Source: Acanthochlamys bracteata
Lineage: Eukaryota > Streptophyta > Magnoliopsida > Pandanales > Velloziaceae
DNA length: 64,000 nt
Reading direction: 5' to 3'
Assembly (NCBI GenBank): GCA_019914995.1
Contig: CM034144.1
Location: forward strand, 3,689,489-3,753,488
Shown: one piece after another, positions 24,005-43,284 of the stretch
Position numbering within the stretch: position 1 is the stretch's first letter
Layout: each line of letters begins with the position of its first letter
Position numbers and translations under genes: made by a program
Notes under the pieces: model-generated
Told to the model about the DNA's origin: nothing
Databases searched by the model: none
Seen by the model: only the letters and a program-made list of their open reading frames with translations

Positions 24005-24242
24005 GAAATGAAATTATAGAAATAGAGCTCGTTTTCATTTTTGCATTTTAGGTTTTTCAATATATTTTTTATAAGTATATAGAAAATTTATTTAAAAATT
24101 TTTAAAATATAAAAAAATTTGACGTAGAAAGATCTTTTTATTTTATTATTTTTTTAGATAAAAAAAGAACTTATTTTTAAAAATGACAAAAATATATTTC
24201 ATTCTAGAAAAGCTCTATTTTTTAAACATTTCCAAACGCCCC
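24005..24242 (+). mobile_element. MITE, GTTTGG-end family, copy 1
   Basis: An AT-rich element of about 240 bp whose interior follows the same order as the copies at 41701, 46014 and 58082: TTTTCAATA, TATTTAAAAATTT, GATCTTTTTATTT, then GACAAAAATA and CTAGAAAAGCTC. The right end reads TCCAAACGCCCC followed by TTA. The left end is degraded. No coding capacity. Probably a Tourist-like (PIF/Harbinger-dependent) element, by its ends. Confidence 0.65.
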
Positions 24243-24245
24243 TTA

Positions 24246-26753
24246 GACCTTCTAGAGTCGTTGAGAAAATGTTAATATAGTGATAAAGAAGGAAAAGGAT
24301 ACTGATGCAGGTAAGTAAGGAAATACAAATTAGAATCTTCTAGATTGATCTGGGAGTTGATAAGAGTGTGGCTTGAGCTTAAATTGAACTCACACACAAC
24401 CTAACCCAAAACAAGCTAGCCCAAAAGATTATGAAAGACAAGCATACTCTCCATTAAAATTCTGAGATGTTATATAAAGATGCATCATACAACTCATAAT
24501 AAAAACCTAACATAATAATTTTTGAAATTATTTTTAAACAAAAATATTTAAAAAACAAGCCAAAATATATAACTATACATATTATAGTGAAATTAATTAT
24601 ATTTTATTTGTATTTTAATAATAATTTTATAAAGTTATTTTTTGAATTTTTACTCTTTTCAATCTTTATATTAAAAAAAATAGACAAACGAATAGGACCA
24701 ACAAAAATATAATCAGTTGGACCGACCTAATTCATATAAAGGAACCCGGCCAATTCAGTTTGGCTTGGCCTGCCGGTATTTGCACCTAACCATCATCGAC
24801 GGCCATTCGAGACTTGTTGGCATGTGCAAAGCAAATAGGTTCGATTTCAAAAACAATGGAAGAGGATATCGTGTATTGTGATGTGCTACAAAATTTAAAA
24901 GGCAAGACCAGCGAGAGCCACAAGCCGATTGGGTACCTTTTTGTAATGTGTATTATCTGCAGTTTGTAACGGAGCCATGTATTGAAGATGCACCACAATG
25001 CAAGAGAATCAGTGGAAGGCGTGCAAGGGCTAAAGCCGGTGTTTTGACTTCGTGCGTGGATGCATCTAGTAGAGTCCAGCTGATTATTGGGATCAGCTGC
25101 CTATGTTAAATTAAAACTAAATAAGTTATGGTAAAATTTGGACAAACATACCAATGGATTTCTATTATAAAACCTATGAACTCAAGAGGGAGGATCAATT
25201 TAGTTATGGTAAATAAAGAAAAAATAGTTTACTGTTCAGAATCTAGTCAGGTATCAGTTTTAGTTGACTGGAAGGTTGTTATTCCCTGATAAAATGCTTA
25301 TGTTACTTGCACCATAAAATATTAGCATAATAAAATTTAGGAAAATCAATCACAAGTGCTAAAAATTCAAACCAATCAGTAGACAAAAATTTTACTGGTA
25401 CAGTATCGCAATGGCTACGATACTAAAAAACATTCAAGTGAAATCCATTCACGTTAACCAACATACAACCTTCTAGAATAGATATTTCTTAAAAACATTA
25501 GTCTCAAGCTGACTCTACTTGTAAGAAGAAACTCACCATAACCTCATAATTTTGCAGAAAGTTTATCTGGCTACAGCTGTGTAAGCCTTGCCAAGGTAAT
25601 GCACAACTCCTTAACCTACATTTACATTAGTCAACCCAAGAACTCGTAAGTCCTCTTACAGCATTCTTTCAATATTACAAGTAGTTAAGCATAGGTTAAA
25701 GCTCATTGATCTCCCTTGCAATAATACCTAATCTCAAACAAAAAATCACAAAATGTTCACACAAAATCACAGAGAAAACAATGACTCAATGAGGCGCACA
25801 GAAGAATGTCTTTCTGTTCAGATAGCAAGCAAGTAGCAAAGTTTATTGCTGTAATTCTATGAAATTTTTCACGTTGCAAATTTGTACTGCAAATTTATAT
25901 AGAAGTCTTGTCTTCGATCTTAGAATGGAAACTGCACCAATGGATCAAGTTTCAACGGCTTCAAGAGGTTGCAGAGCTCAAATGAATGCACAATGGCTCC
26001 AAAGAACTTTTCTAGCTGTAGGGTTTATTCCATTAAGATTTCAGAGATTTCTTTCATGTTGTTGGCTATCATTTGCTGATGTAGATATCTCCTCTATGTC
26101 TTTGGAATAGGTTTTCAAATTTTAAAGTGGTCGGACGTCATTTGATGTCTCAAACAATCCAATGGCTCAATGTGTCTTGTGTCATCTAGGGTGCATTGCA
26201 TAAACGGCTACAATTTTCTCTTGATTTTTCTTTGTGAGACTGATGATGTTATTTCATAATAATTGTATCCCGGATGTCCTCAATATTATGCATAATCAAA
26301 ATACATTAAACCTCTATCGGATAGTTGAGATAAGTGGCTTGAGTTGGACTGTGTAAGAGTTGTATCCATGCTGGACTTTCCATATTTGCATAGATTGCAA
26401 TATATTTTCCAAATAAATCTTCACAGAATCTTTTAGAGTAGTCTTGTAGTATCTGATTGCACACACAACAAATTTGCTTCAGCATGAATTCAAAAAATGA
26501 TTAGAACATGATCAGGTGTATTGGCTCTGTCCATTCTGAAATCTAGTCTAAACAGCCATATGTTGACAATTTTTGTAGGCTTCGTTAATGATAGATTTGC
26601 AGCAAATTAGGACTAGAAATATGATATGCAGTAGTCAAGGAGAAAGCAATAAACAAAAAGAACTGACTGAAACTTGAAAAGGAATTGCAACAAAACTAAA
26701 ACTTAAAAGGAAAATACTGATTGGTTCCACCTTCTCTCAGGTTTGGATGACTC
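24246..26753. other. Intergenic, no gene recognised
   Basis: I see no domain, splice-consistent exon series or TE terminus. An 83-codon frame at 25859-26110 and a 70-codon minus-strand frame at 24786-24998 have ordinary amino-acid composition but no recognisable motif. Confidence 0.45.
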
Positions 26754-27035
26754 TTACACTCTGTTTGGATTAAGAGTGATGGAGAGTGATTGGGAGTAAG
26801 TGAATTAATTACTCCCGATTGGTCTTGTTTGGCAATAAATATATAAGATTAATTGAGAAAATTTTAATCTCCATTAATTTTTATTTAGGAGTAATTCAAG
26901 GTGAATAAAATTTTGAGCAACTGTAGATGTTTGGAAGTTCCTATATTGCCCATGTTATTTAGTGATATTTACGCACAAATTTTCGGTGTTCATTCGATGT
27001 AGCTCACCGTCACGCTCTTTCAAAATTTTTTTCGA

Positions 27036-27108
27036 TGGACTCCTTCACTCGTCGCGCTCTCCTCCGATCTCGCCTCGTCACTCGCCGTCTCACCGCCGTC
27101 AATCAAGG
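27036..27108 (+). pseudogene. Exon-1-like segment in the Harbinger-like element
   Basis: ATG at 27036 opens a short Arg-rich frame (MDSFTRRALLRSRLVTRRLT...) that reaches a GTACGT donor-like site. The same GC-rich patch, with the same CACCGCCGT...GAGGTACGT ending, is present in the related element at about 52495-52575, although there the reading frame is not intact. It is either the leader exon of the element's own gene or a captured host exon. No downstream exon is recognised. Confidence 0.35.
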
Positions 27109-27918
27109 TACGTCCTGGAACTTTGTTTCGATTTCATTTTTGCCGCTCCTTTCAATTTCTTTTTCAATTTGATTTCATCGAATTCAATTTTCGTGAATAT
27201 TTCAATTTCGTCGGATTTTCTAATTTCTTCTTAAAGATTTCGTCTATTTCATCTGATTTGGACTGAATTCTTCTTCGATTTTTTTTTCTATTTTCTTCGA
27301 CTAGAAGAAAGGAAGAAAAAACTAGTTCATCTTCGATAGAGAAGAAAAAAGAAAAGAAAGATCTAATCTTTCAAGAGTTTTTCGTTACTCTACTGCAGCA
27401 AACAACAGTTATTTTCTCGATTCTTTCAAGTTTGAGCAACAGATAAAGATCGGAAGGAGATATTTTAACTGAAAGACAACGTATATAGAGTTGCAGTGAT
27501 TGAATTCAATTGGAGAATATTCAAACAATAATGGGCGATGATAAGATTATTGGCGGTAGTGGAGTTGAGACAGGGAACTGTTGATTCCTGTAGGAAAGGA
27601 ATTCCAACTAACGATTTTGATTCAAACAAGCCCCCGGCGTCTTCTTCCGCTGCAGGCCATTTAAACCACACCAGTAGAGAGGTAATTGTTTAATTTGGTT
27701 TGATTCAATTCGATTTCTCGAGATTTGTTGCTAAGGAAGTCAATTTCTGGTTAGTTTAGGACTAATTTAGCTTTATTTTTGCGTATTTTGATGTGTCGAG
27801 TGATTAAACCTAGTGACATATGATGGAATTGGTTTCCAAAATTCTCAGTAAAGTCTTACATGCAAGCATGGATGATTACGCTAGAAGAAATATTCAAAAT
27901 TTTCTTAGCGCAGGCAAA

Positions 27919-30395
27919 TGTAATATTTATATTTCTATTGGTTTAAGAAAGCTATAGTTAGTAATAGTGGCCCATATATGCAATGTCCATTCTTTTAATT
28001 TTTCCTTCTTCTTCTTCCTTCCTCTCTGCTTACCGACAACACCCACCAGCCCTCCTCCTTCCAACTCCTCTCCGGCGTGAAATCAACCATTCTCTGGCGA
28101 TATTCATTTCATTTCATCCTCTCAAGCCATCCTCCTTCTCATTTCCGGTAGTCCTTATCGTTTCCGGCGAGCTCCACCGCACAACATAGAAAAACTAGGA
28201 TTTTGTCCAGCCGTTTTGCCGGCGATCCGACGATGTTGAGTAACTAGAAACATTCCCCTCAACTCGCTAAGTCTTTTTCCTCATTTAATTGCGTTGATTT
28301 TCAGCTCCGGTGTTTGATTTCGCGTGAGTTCGCCGCCGGACGTTATTTCGTCGATTCCGGCCGTCGGCAATAAAATTAAAGCTCGTCGTCTATGCCATCG
28401 TATTCTACTGGCAGTGTTGTCTTCACTACCTCGAACGCTTTTGACCGGAACCCTAGATCGCCGGAATCCGCGAACTTTCCGCGACTCGGTTAGGTGAGTT
28501 AAAAATATTTGCATCGCGTATTTGAGATTGTTGTTAGATGAAATATTAATTCGTTTCGTTTTAGGAAATTGTTGGATTGAAAATACATGAATTGTTTTCG
28601 GTTCTAGTCGTTTTAGCATTCGATCGTCTCACCTCGTCGGTAAGCTTCTTGGATTCATTAGCTTAATATTTATTATGTAGTGGATAGAAAATTGAATGAG
28701 TTAAATGGATGAAATTTTAAAATGGTTCACCGTATGCTATTGAACCTTGGACTCAAATTTAGTTAGGTATTTATTGCAAGTATTTGATTTAGATTTCGTT
28801 AGCGTGCTTATTATTGAATATGCCCGTATGCACGTTAGGTGGTACGAGTGATTTGAGTTCGGACAGTGCGGCTTAGAGTTGACGGTTGATATAAATACTT
28901 GCTTAGACTACATGTGAGGGTTACCGTGCCATCTTTTCTTCCTAGATTAACGTTAGGCTTTGGGCATAGGTAGCATTTGTTTTGAAAATTTTGACATACC
29001 TTGTCATTTTTGTTACATATTATGATCTATCTTTCATGTTACATATGCCTATACATGCTTACGTTTACTTGAAATCATGTTTACATTTATTACTAGTATA
29101 TTCGCATATTGTATACTATATGGTATAATTATGAGAATATGCAATATACATGTCAATATTTTTCTTTCATATATGCATAAATATAATCACGATATCATTG
29201 AAGGCATTGGGCATAGCATATTTATTGTGTGAAAACCTATTATATTACATCTATTTGTTAGGGACTGCATTGGTATGGGACAATGCAGAATCTGACATGT
29301 ATTTCATAACCTATTATACTATGTATGTTTGAATGAGATATTGATACGGTGGATTTCAGGATATACTGGGCACCAAAATACATAGATAGTCGATGGGTCC
29401 CATAACATACTGGGCATCAAGTTATAAGATATGGATTGCCGGTGGATCCTAAGACATACTGAGCATCGAGCTATGATGATATTGCTTGCTGGTGGATCCC
29501 AGGACATATTGGGCACCGAGCTTGCTTGTAGCTTGATATATATAAAGGTATTACGTATGTATGCTTATATGATATACCCGAGAGCATGAGGTGAGTTGGA
29601 GATGTGATCTCACTCGATCGCCTATCTTGTATGATTTTTACACTTGATGCATTCGCATACATCATTACATATACTTGCTTGCATGGGTGCACTATATATA
29701 TGTATATATATTATAGCCTTGAGAGTGCTGCATAATATTATTTCATATTATCATATATCTCTCCTAAGAACTGAGTCGGTATGGGATGATTCATAACTTA
29801 GTAGAATTTGAACTAATTTATCGTTGCATCTGTTTCATATAGATAGTACTATAATGCCTACTTAATGCATTAGCTATCTAAATTGGGCATTCTGTTGTTT
29901 TACCTCATTGAGATTGGGCTCACCCTCTTTTCTCTTCTTTGGCCTCCCCTAGATAGGTCAGAGGGTAGCGGGCGCTGATTAGATTCTTTATTGCTGGACT
30001 GAGAGCGTACGGAGGGTATTTTATAAATCTTTTAGCATGTAGTTAGCTCTATAATCCTCGAAGGGCATTGACTTTTCTTATACTTTATTGTATATAGTAT
30101 TGCAATGGTATTTGTTTTGGATTGTAATAGGTGTTACGGCTACCGGTAGCCACTAGTGGTATTTTGTTTGTAAAATGATTTTTATGATGGTCGTTTTTTT
30201 TTGTTTTGGATTTTTGATGATAAGTATAATTATTATTACTTGTACATGTTCTTCCTATTAAGTTTTTAGGGAGGATCATGTCGAAATTTTCTTAAATATT
30301 GACAAGTTAGTTTTATTGAGTTTTTAGTTTTATTTGAGTTTTGGGCCGGATTGGTTTACCACTAGATTGCGGTGGGTCTAGTTTTGGTCTTGGCA
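27919..30395 (+). mobile_element. Solo LTR, subfamily II, nested in the Harbinger-like element
   Basis: Starts TGTAATATTTATAT and ends near GGTCTTGGCA. It is collinear with the 10914 copy over its whole length, including the GC-rich 5' block (28060-28500), the donor-like block (28912), the array of four 48-bp units (29347-29530), the hairpin region (29771) and the TTACCTCATTGAGATTGGGC block (29899). The flanks GCAAA and CAAAG do not match as a clean target duplication, so the end may be a base or two off or the flanks have mutated. No internal retrotransposon genes are present. Confidence 0.78.
29347..29530 (+). repeat. Four tandem units of about 48 bp inside the LTR
   Basis: Same array as in the 10914 LTR. 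Each unit contains a GGTGGATCCCAGGACATAnTGGGCA-like core. Confidence 0.8.
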
Positions 30396-30877
30396 CAAAG
30401 TTTTTTAGAGATATTCGTTTCAAACAATTATAACCCTTTTTAGCAGTTGAAACTAGAAGAAAGATTTCATTTTGATTGTCATTCTGGCTGTTTAACGCTC
30501 AAGTAGAGTTTAGATATTAAACGCTCTTTAATATTGATCAAATTCATATTGCTCATGCTAAGCTTTCTTTGTTAACTCCGTGCTTATAGGTGTCAGATTT
30601 CGTTCCTTGCTTGCGGAGCTAGTTTCTTCTACTGCCATTGTGGTCGCTGTTATTTTTATTGCTTGCTGCTGGTGTTTGTTTCTGAAGCTGTGGCTATCGT
30701 TTTAAGTTCCTATTAAATCTAATGCTGTTGATGCTCTTTTTTGATTTTCTCCATCAATGACATATTGTGTTGGACTTTGTTTTCAAATGTTATGCATATT
30801 TATTCTGGATTGTTTACCTAATGCCTAATGTTTTGTCTTTCTTTTGCAGATTAGGCAGCCAACATTTGTGGATGGAA

Positions 30878-30896
30878 TTTTTTTTTTTTTTTTTTT
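30878..30896. repeat. Poly-T tract
   Basis: An uninterrupted T run preceding an acceptor-like TTGCAG. Confidence 0.9.
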
Positions 30897-31662
30897 GCAG
30901 AATGGGCAGCCAACAATGTTAGAAGTAATAGTTATGATGTCTTTAACATTATGTATGTAACAGAATGAGAATGTATGTAGTTATGATGTTTGCAGTTATG
31001 ATGTATCTAACATAGTAGTTATGATGTATGAGAAAAGTGCTATGTTAGATGCATCACAATGTTACAAGTCTACTGATGTATACAACATTATGAGAATATA
31101 TGTAGTTAAGGAATTTATGAGTGTTGTAGACATGTGAATATTTTGAATACATGTCTACTAATGTGATGATTTTGAATACAAGTCTCCTTGTCATGAGAAT
31201 GTATACAGTTAAGAAATTTATGAATGTTGTAAATTCTCATTTGAATTACAAGTCTACTGATGTATTCAAAATATGAATATTTTGTTGATATGCTAGGTTT
31301 TCATTCAATATGCAACATTACTTGTTAATGATTTCAGAAAATTGTAGCAGGTTTGAAAATGAAACAATTCATACCACTGTCATTCAAAGAAACTCCTCTT
31401 CGTTGCTAGCAATTCTTAAACTAAAAAACACAAAAAAAAAAAATACAAAGGATATTTCAGACTTTTTATAAAAATTACTCTTATTTACTCTCAATTATCA
31501 AACAAGAATAATTATTTACTCTTTATTACTCTTATTGATATATCCAAACAAGACGAGATTAAATTATTATCTTACTCTTATCTCCACTCAAATAATCTAC
31601 TCTTGTTTAATCTTACTCTTATTTTCTTTTACTTAATACTCCTCTATCCAAACATACCCTTA

Positions 31663-31999
31663 TTTATAAGTTACAAGGTTTCAAGAGTCCCTAGTGCACT
31701 CTAAGATGTTCCTGCCTAAGGAACTTTATTTGAATATTTGAATAACACTCATACAGTAGTCTCCTAATGTGAGTGGAACACTACTACTTAACTCAGCTAG
31801 ACCCTCCTACTCCAACTTAGCTGTCCCACATTACTGGAGTTCTTCTTCAGCTGCAACTCTAAGACTTCCTAAGCTGCACCCTGTTCGTGGGTTTTCTTCA
31901 CCGGCATCCAATGCAAGTGTTGCACGCTCGTGTGGACATCCTTAAGCCTCTTTGTGGTAGTGCCTTTGTCTCCTCTCTGTTCTGTACCTATAAAAAATA
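31663..31999. other. No gene recognised
   Basis: A short stretch between the Harbinger-like element and the copia gag remnant. It probably includes decayed downstream copia sequence on the minus strand, but no motif is readable. Confidence 0.4.
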
Positions 32000-32219
32000 T
32001 CATTGTATCATCCCCATTAGGAATCTACAAGTTGAAATCGGCTTGGCAGTGGTGCCATCCGCAAAAGCCCAACTTTGTTTTGGAATGAAATGCCATCGTG
32101 ATGCTTTGGCTCCATGATCCGTAATTATAACTGGAGAATGGGAGAGAACAAGAACAATGGTAGGATAGTTGAGTGGTGGATAATGTAGGGATCAAATGTA
32201 GAATCACCAGCGACAACAA
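32000..32219 (-). pseudogene. Ty1/copia gag N-terminal remnant
   Basis: Two minus-strand frames joined by a shift carry the conserved start of plant copia Gag polyproteins. First comes a DPYIIHHST-like piece, then YGSWSQSITMAFHSKTKLGF. The latter corresponds to the W-S-R-[ST]-[MI] and L-x-x-K-N-K-L-G-F signature of the copia-type gag family. Beyond the GF the frame is broken, and no protease, integrase or RT of this element follows, so it is a short truncated relic. Confidence 0.72.
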
Positions 32220-33294
32220 AAATTTTCAAAACTAAGTCACTCATATTGTTCTAAAGATGAAGATTGAGAAAAGAAGTGAGGAACGATGAGTTGACTAAGT
32301 TCCTAGTACCATAACAAATTTCTAGAGACAAAAATTTAAGTTTTCTTCCTTGATGAATAAAACAAAAAAATACAATTTATTTATAGACTTCTTAAATTAC
32401 AAGATAAAGAAGAGAAAAAAAAATACAAGGAAAAGAAACATTACAAAAAGTAAGAAAAATAAATAGAAATATTACATAAGAATTTTCATAAAATAAAGAT
32501 AATTGAGATCTTTCCTAATAACTTGTAACAATAACGGCCAACAATTCGACATTCTGCCACTGAAAGCAATGGTCACAAATACAACTTCGGCAACCAGTTC
32601 ACCAAGCCCCTGTTGTTGCGTACTTCCTCCACTCAGACAGTAAAAGCAGAGTAGCCTGTGTAGTGGTTAAAACTCGAGACAGAAAAAATGAGCAGTAAAA
32701 GAGGAAGATAAAGCTCAACCATTCTCGATTTGTTCCAAACAATACGGTATCACAATGTCGTGAAGCATCTTTCAGTCAATAACAAAGCCACCTGCATTCA
32801 TATGGAAATAAATGTTTAAACAAAAAATTAACCACAAGATCATTCTACAATGAGGTCTCTAGTCTCTAAATTAATTCAAACAAAAACAAAACTTCTCTTT
32901 GTAACAACAAGGTGCACTTTTGATCAACAAAGTAACACACCTGACGGAAATTTCCAATAAGCAGATGTACAGCTTCTTCTTCATCTAATATAGATCTCAA
33001 TATGACTTAGCTGAAGAATTGGGTTGAAGAATTAGGACTTCCGCTGAAGGTAACGGCAATCTACATCAACCCTTGGAATCTGCTGAATGCTTTAACTAGT
33101 GAGCTCTCAGAAGCAGCACTCATGAACGCGTAATTGCTTGGATTCAAAATGCTGAATGCCGCAGCTCTAACTGGAAAGTCACTTAACCATTATGATAACT
33201 TCCACAGGAGGGTATTTGCAGTCATTTACATGCAATTGTCAAGAAGGCATTCAACATGACGAAACCAAAAAATGTGCTGTCTTCAAGACGTGGT
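32220..33294. other. 3' flank of the methyltransferase gene
   Basis: AT-rich and without a recognisable gene. The first few hundred bases below 33295 are expected to hold the 3' UTR and polyadenylation region of the minus-strand gene. I cannot define the cleavage site. Confidence 0.5.
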
Positions 33295-40473
<7,179 letters not shown>

Positions 40474-40529
40474 TTTTCGGTTCGGTAATAAGAGCCCGCG
40501 GATGATAACTGAGAATGAGTTGATAACAA

Positions 40530-40817
40530 GTTCCAACTTTCTAAATAAGCCCCCTTACTGTTATCTTTGTTTATGTAAAATACATTAGTGCATGAACTTT
40601 ATTTTTTCTCCAAAAAGGAAAAACAAAGGCATGATTTTTATTTAGAAATCAAACGCCAAAAAATTCATTTCTTGTTATCTCCGTATAAACTTAACACCTA
40701 TGACTATTTATATATATAGCTGTACATGATTGTTCAGCATCACTAATATTTGACGGATACCATAGTAGTATACAATAATTTCATTAATACACGACATCAT
40801 TAAATTAGCATCATTTA
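40530..40817. promoter_or_regulatory. Probable promoter-side region of the methyltransferase gene
   Basis: The region directly upstream of exon 1 on the minus strand. A TATATATA-like stretch at 40710-40718 lies about 240 bp from the ATG at 40473. No specific regulatory element can be proven. The frame used by exon 1 stays open upstream of 40529 but contains no ATG close by. Confidence 0.25.
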
Positions 40818-41036
40818 GGAGATGTTTGATAGTATTTGTGGTACTATTTTTATTTAAAATTTTTTTTATATTTTTAATAAATTTTTTTAATATTATTTTA
40901 AAATTTTAAAATTTTTAAATACATGCAAATTGTACATTTATAATTATGGTCAAAAAAATCAATTTTTTTTCAAAAATTTTATAATAAGCTCTATTTTTTA
41001 AAAACATATTTATTTTAATCAGTTTTAAATATCTCC
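40818..41036 (+). mobile_element. MITE, GTTTGG-end family, diverged copy
   Basis: The left end GGAGATGTTTGATAGTA and the right end, read inward, GGAGATATTTAAAACTGA are inverted repeats. They are flanked by TTA on the left and TAA on the right. The interior is very AT-rich, without genes, and has the AAGCTCTATTTTTTAAA block near the right end as in the 24005 copy. It lies just upstream of the methyltransferase gene. Confidence 0.6.
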
Positions 41037-41700
41037 TAAGTCTATTTAACTTTCGGAATGCATGACAAATTAGTTTGAATCTCAGCTTTTTGTTTAATTG
41101 CTATCATTGTAAGTCGGTAAACACCAAGAAGACGGCTTGTGAAGATCTGTTATTTATAAGATAAAAAATATTTACGAAATCATAAGGGAAAAGCGTGGTC
41201 ATCAGTGTTTATCTGTCGAGAAAATATATGAAATCATCATATCATCATATAATGCTACCGTCTTTACTTATAATACAAGAGATGTATTGCTAATGGAGCG
41301 TTGATCGACTGTATGCATCTTTAACAATCGATCGATCAAAAGAGAGATTGCATCTGAGACAATAATATGTAATCATATGCTACAAAAGAAGACATGTTCA
41401 TTCGGCGGGCTGCCTGATGAGCCCGCCCAACACGGACGCGCCAAAATGGAAGTGCTTGGACTAGAAAATAGGCCCGAATTGACGGGCTTGCGATATTTTC
41501 TAGGCCAAATTAACGCTTGGTCCGAGCTTAGACAAGCTTTAGAGCTCCCTAAACTTATTTTACTTTCTAATAAGAAGTTAGATGATTTTACTTTTCAAGT
41601 AAGTTATCTCGATGGATGCGTAGGTAAGTACAAGTATTACATTATTATATTATGTTATAATCTATATATTGTTTATATCATCATATAATAATTTGAATAT
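41037..41700. other. Intergenic with one odd open frame
   Basis: A 103-codon plus-strand frame (41377-41688) contains a GC-richer first part (KMEVLGLENRPELTGLRYFL) that ends at a GTAAGT donor-like site near 41624. It then turns into a hydrophobic tail from AT-rich DNA. It looks like a lone exon but matches no family I recognise. Confidence 0.35.
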
Positions 41701-41955
41701 TTGCGTTTGGTAGTGCATACCAAACGCAGCTTTTCAATTTTTCTCTATTTTACGTTTTTCAATACATATTTTAAGGTATTTAAAAAATTTATTTAAAAAT
41801 TTAGATAGTGTAGAAAAATTGAACGTAATGAGATTTTTTATTACATATTTTTATTATTTTTTTGAAAGTAAAAAAAATACAGCTCATTTTTTAAAAAGGA
41901 CAAAAATACTCCCCATTTCAGAAAAGTTTCATTTCATAAGCAATCCCAAACGAGT
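41701..41955 (+). mobile_element. MITE, GTTTGG-end family, with terminal hairpin
   Basis: A 255-bp element with inverted ends TTGCGTTTGGTAGTGC and (inward from the right) GACTCGTTTGGGATTGC. The left end has an extra perfect hairpin, GCGTTTGGTA with TACCAAACGC separated by 5 nt. The interior is collinear with the copies at 46014, 24005 and 58082 (TTTTCAATACATATTTTA, TATTTAAAAATTTAGA, GTAATGAGAT, GGACAAAAATAC). Confidence 0.75.
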
Positions 41956-43062
41956 CAATTCGTTTAAAGTTTATTCTAGAGAAAAAAAAAACTTGTAAAT
42001 TTGTTACAAATTATAATAAATTTAATTTAATAATAAAAAAACTTGCATGGACCACCGCCTAGGCCCGACAATTATTTCACTCATCAAGCTTGGTCGCAAA
42101 AATAGGCACCCAAATCTATTCATCCGAAGTCAGAGTTCGCTCAAATCCGTCCAACGAAAAGGTCTATGCAAAAGCATTCATATTTGCCGCGACATAGCCT
42201 GGCAACAAATGACTCCAGTAAGTAATGTTATTTTCCGTCAAGTGCACATTTACTAAAGCTATCAAAAACAGCAATTTAAATTTTAGAATTTCTCAAAATT
42301 AAAAAAATACTCATTTGAGTTTAAACTGCTATCTCTAACTAAAATTAACTTTTAGGTGACAAAAATACTTTATCATGATCTTAATGATTATGAAGTATTC
42401 TTGTTCTTGAGAATTAGAAAAACTAATTTGAAAATTTTAAGTGATTTAAATTTTTATATTTTAGATTTTTTATTTTTAAATTCTGATTTTTCACAGTTCT
42501 ACTGTACAAGCCCCACTTTACGATAATGGCTCAACTCGATACTATTAGATGTGTAAATATATGTGGGCCAGACCGATATGATCTGTTAGTGTCGGATTGG
42601 TAGGATTGGCTTGACCAGATTGACAAAATTGTGATCCGACTCGACCTTTGACAATATTTTAATTTTATTTTTTATTATATTAATATTTTTTTTTTGAATA
42701 ATTTTATTATATTGATCGGTCATGCTTATTTTTTTGATCAAGTTGACTTCTAATCAATGATCAAAATTGTTGACCATTGACCGAACGGCGGCACTTTCCT
42801 AGCCAAAATAGGGCCAAAATACTTATTTCGATACTACTTGCTTTACCGAACATAGTCGCCAGATTTTATTACCCTTCAGGGGCCAAGTTTACCAGGCCCA
42901 TTTTGGCATCTCTAGATACTATTATTAAAATAAATAGAGCATGGTTTGCAAAAATATAATCTCCGCATAATTAATAACAACTTACATGGTTTGAAATCAC
43001 AACGCATTCTTTTTCTTTAATACCAACCATTACATGAAAGCAAATACTTGAGATCTAGCTAA
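41956..43062. other. Intergenic, no gene recognised
   Basis: Contains a 69-codon open frame (42047-42256) ending near a GTAAGT-like site, and short GGGCCAGACCG/GACTCGACC words near 42570-42640 resembling hAT-MITE interiors. Nothing can be assigned. Confidence 0.4.
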
Positions 43063-43284
43063 TGGTTGTTTGACAATACTTATAGCACTACTCTTATTTC
43101 AGAAAAGCTTTCACTTTTTCTAACAATCTTTTGTAAAATTTACAAATTACAAGAACTATATGTCGTAAAATTTTATATATGCAAATATTTTTTTGAAATA
43201 AAAATTTTAAGCTTACTTTTCTAAAAGTTCTAAATAAATTTTATTTTAAAAAAACTTCTAATTATAGCAGTTCCGAATGTCTCC
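43063..43284 (+). mobile_element. MITE, GTTTGG-end family, diverged copy
   Basis: The left end TGGTTGTTTGACAATACTTATAG pairs imperfectly with the right end read inward, GGAGACATTCGGAACTGCTATA. TAA lies next to both ends. The interior is AT-rich and non-coding, with the CAGAAAAGCTTTCACTTTTTC block near the left end, which places it in the family in inverted orientation relative to 41701. Confidence 0.55.

Larger units (their letters stand above)
26757..31659 (+). mobile_element. PIF/Harbinger-like element carrying a nested solo LTR
   Basis: The left end reads CACTCTGTTTGGATTAAGAG and the right end, read inward, GGGTATGTTTGGATAGAGG. TTA is duplicated outside both (26754-26756 and 31660-31662). 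Without the nested LTR (27919-30395) the element is about 2.4 kb. The first 460 bp are shared with the element starting at 52258, including a GC-richer, exon-like patch ending CAATCAAG before a GTACGT donor. Towards the right, an acceptor-like TTTTGCAGATTAGGCAGCC (30843-30861) is repeated as TTTTGCAGAATGGGCAGCC after a poly-T run, and a TAGTTATGATGT unit recurs four times (30930-31040). No transposase is recognisable, so it is probably non-autonomous. Confidence 0.7.

Noticed and set aside
24786..24998. Minus-strand 70-codon frame as a transposon protein
   Set aside because: No motif of RT, integrase, transposase or gag could be read from it.
30590..30710. Membrane-protein exon (SSTAIVVAVIFIACCWCLFL)
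   Set aside because: A T-rich frame within a Harbinger-like element, without splice or homology support.
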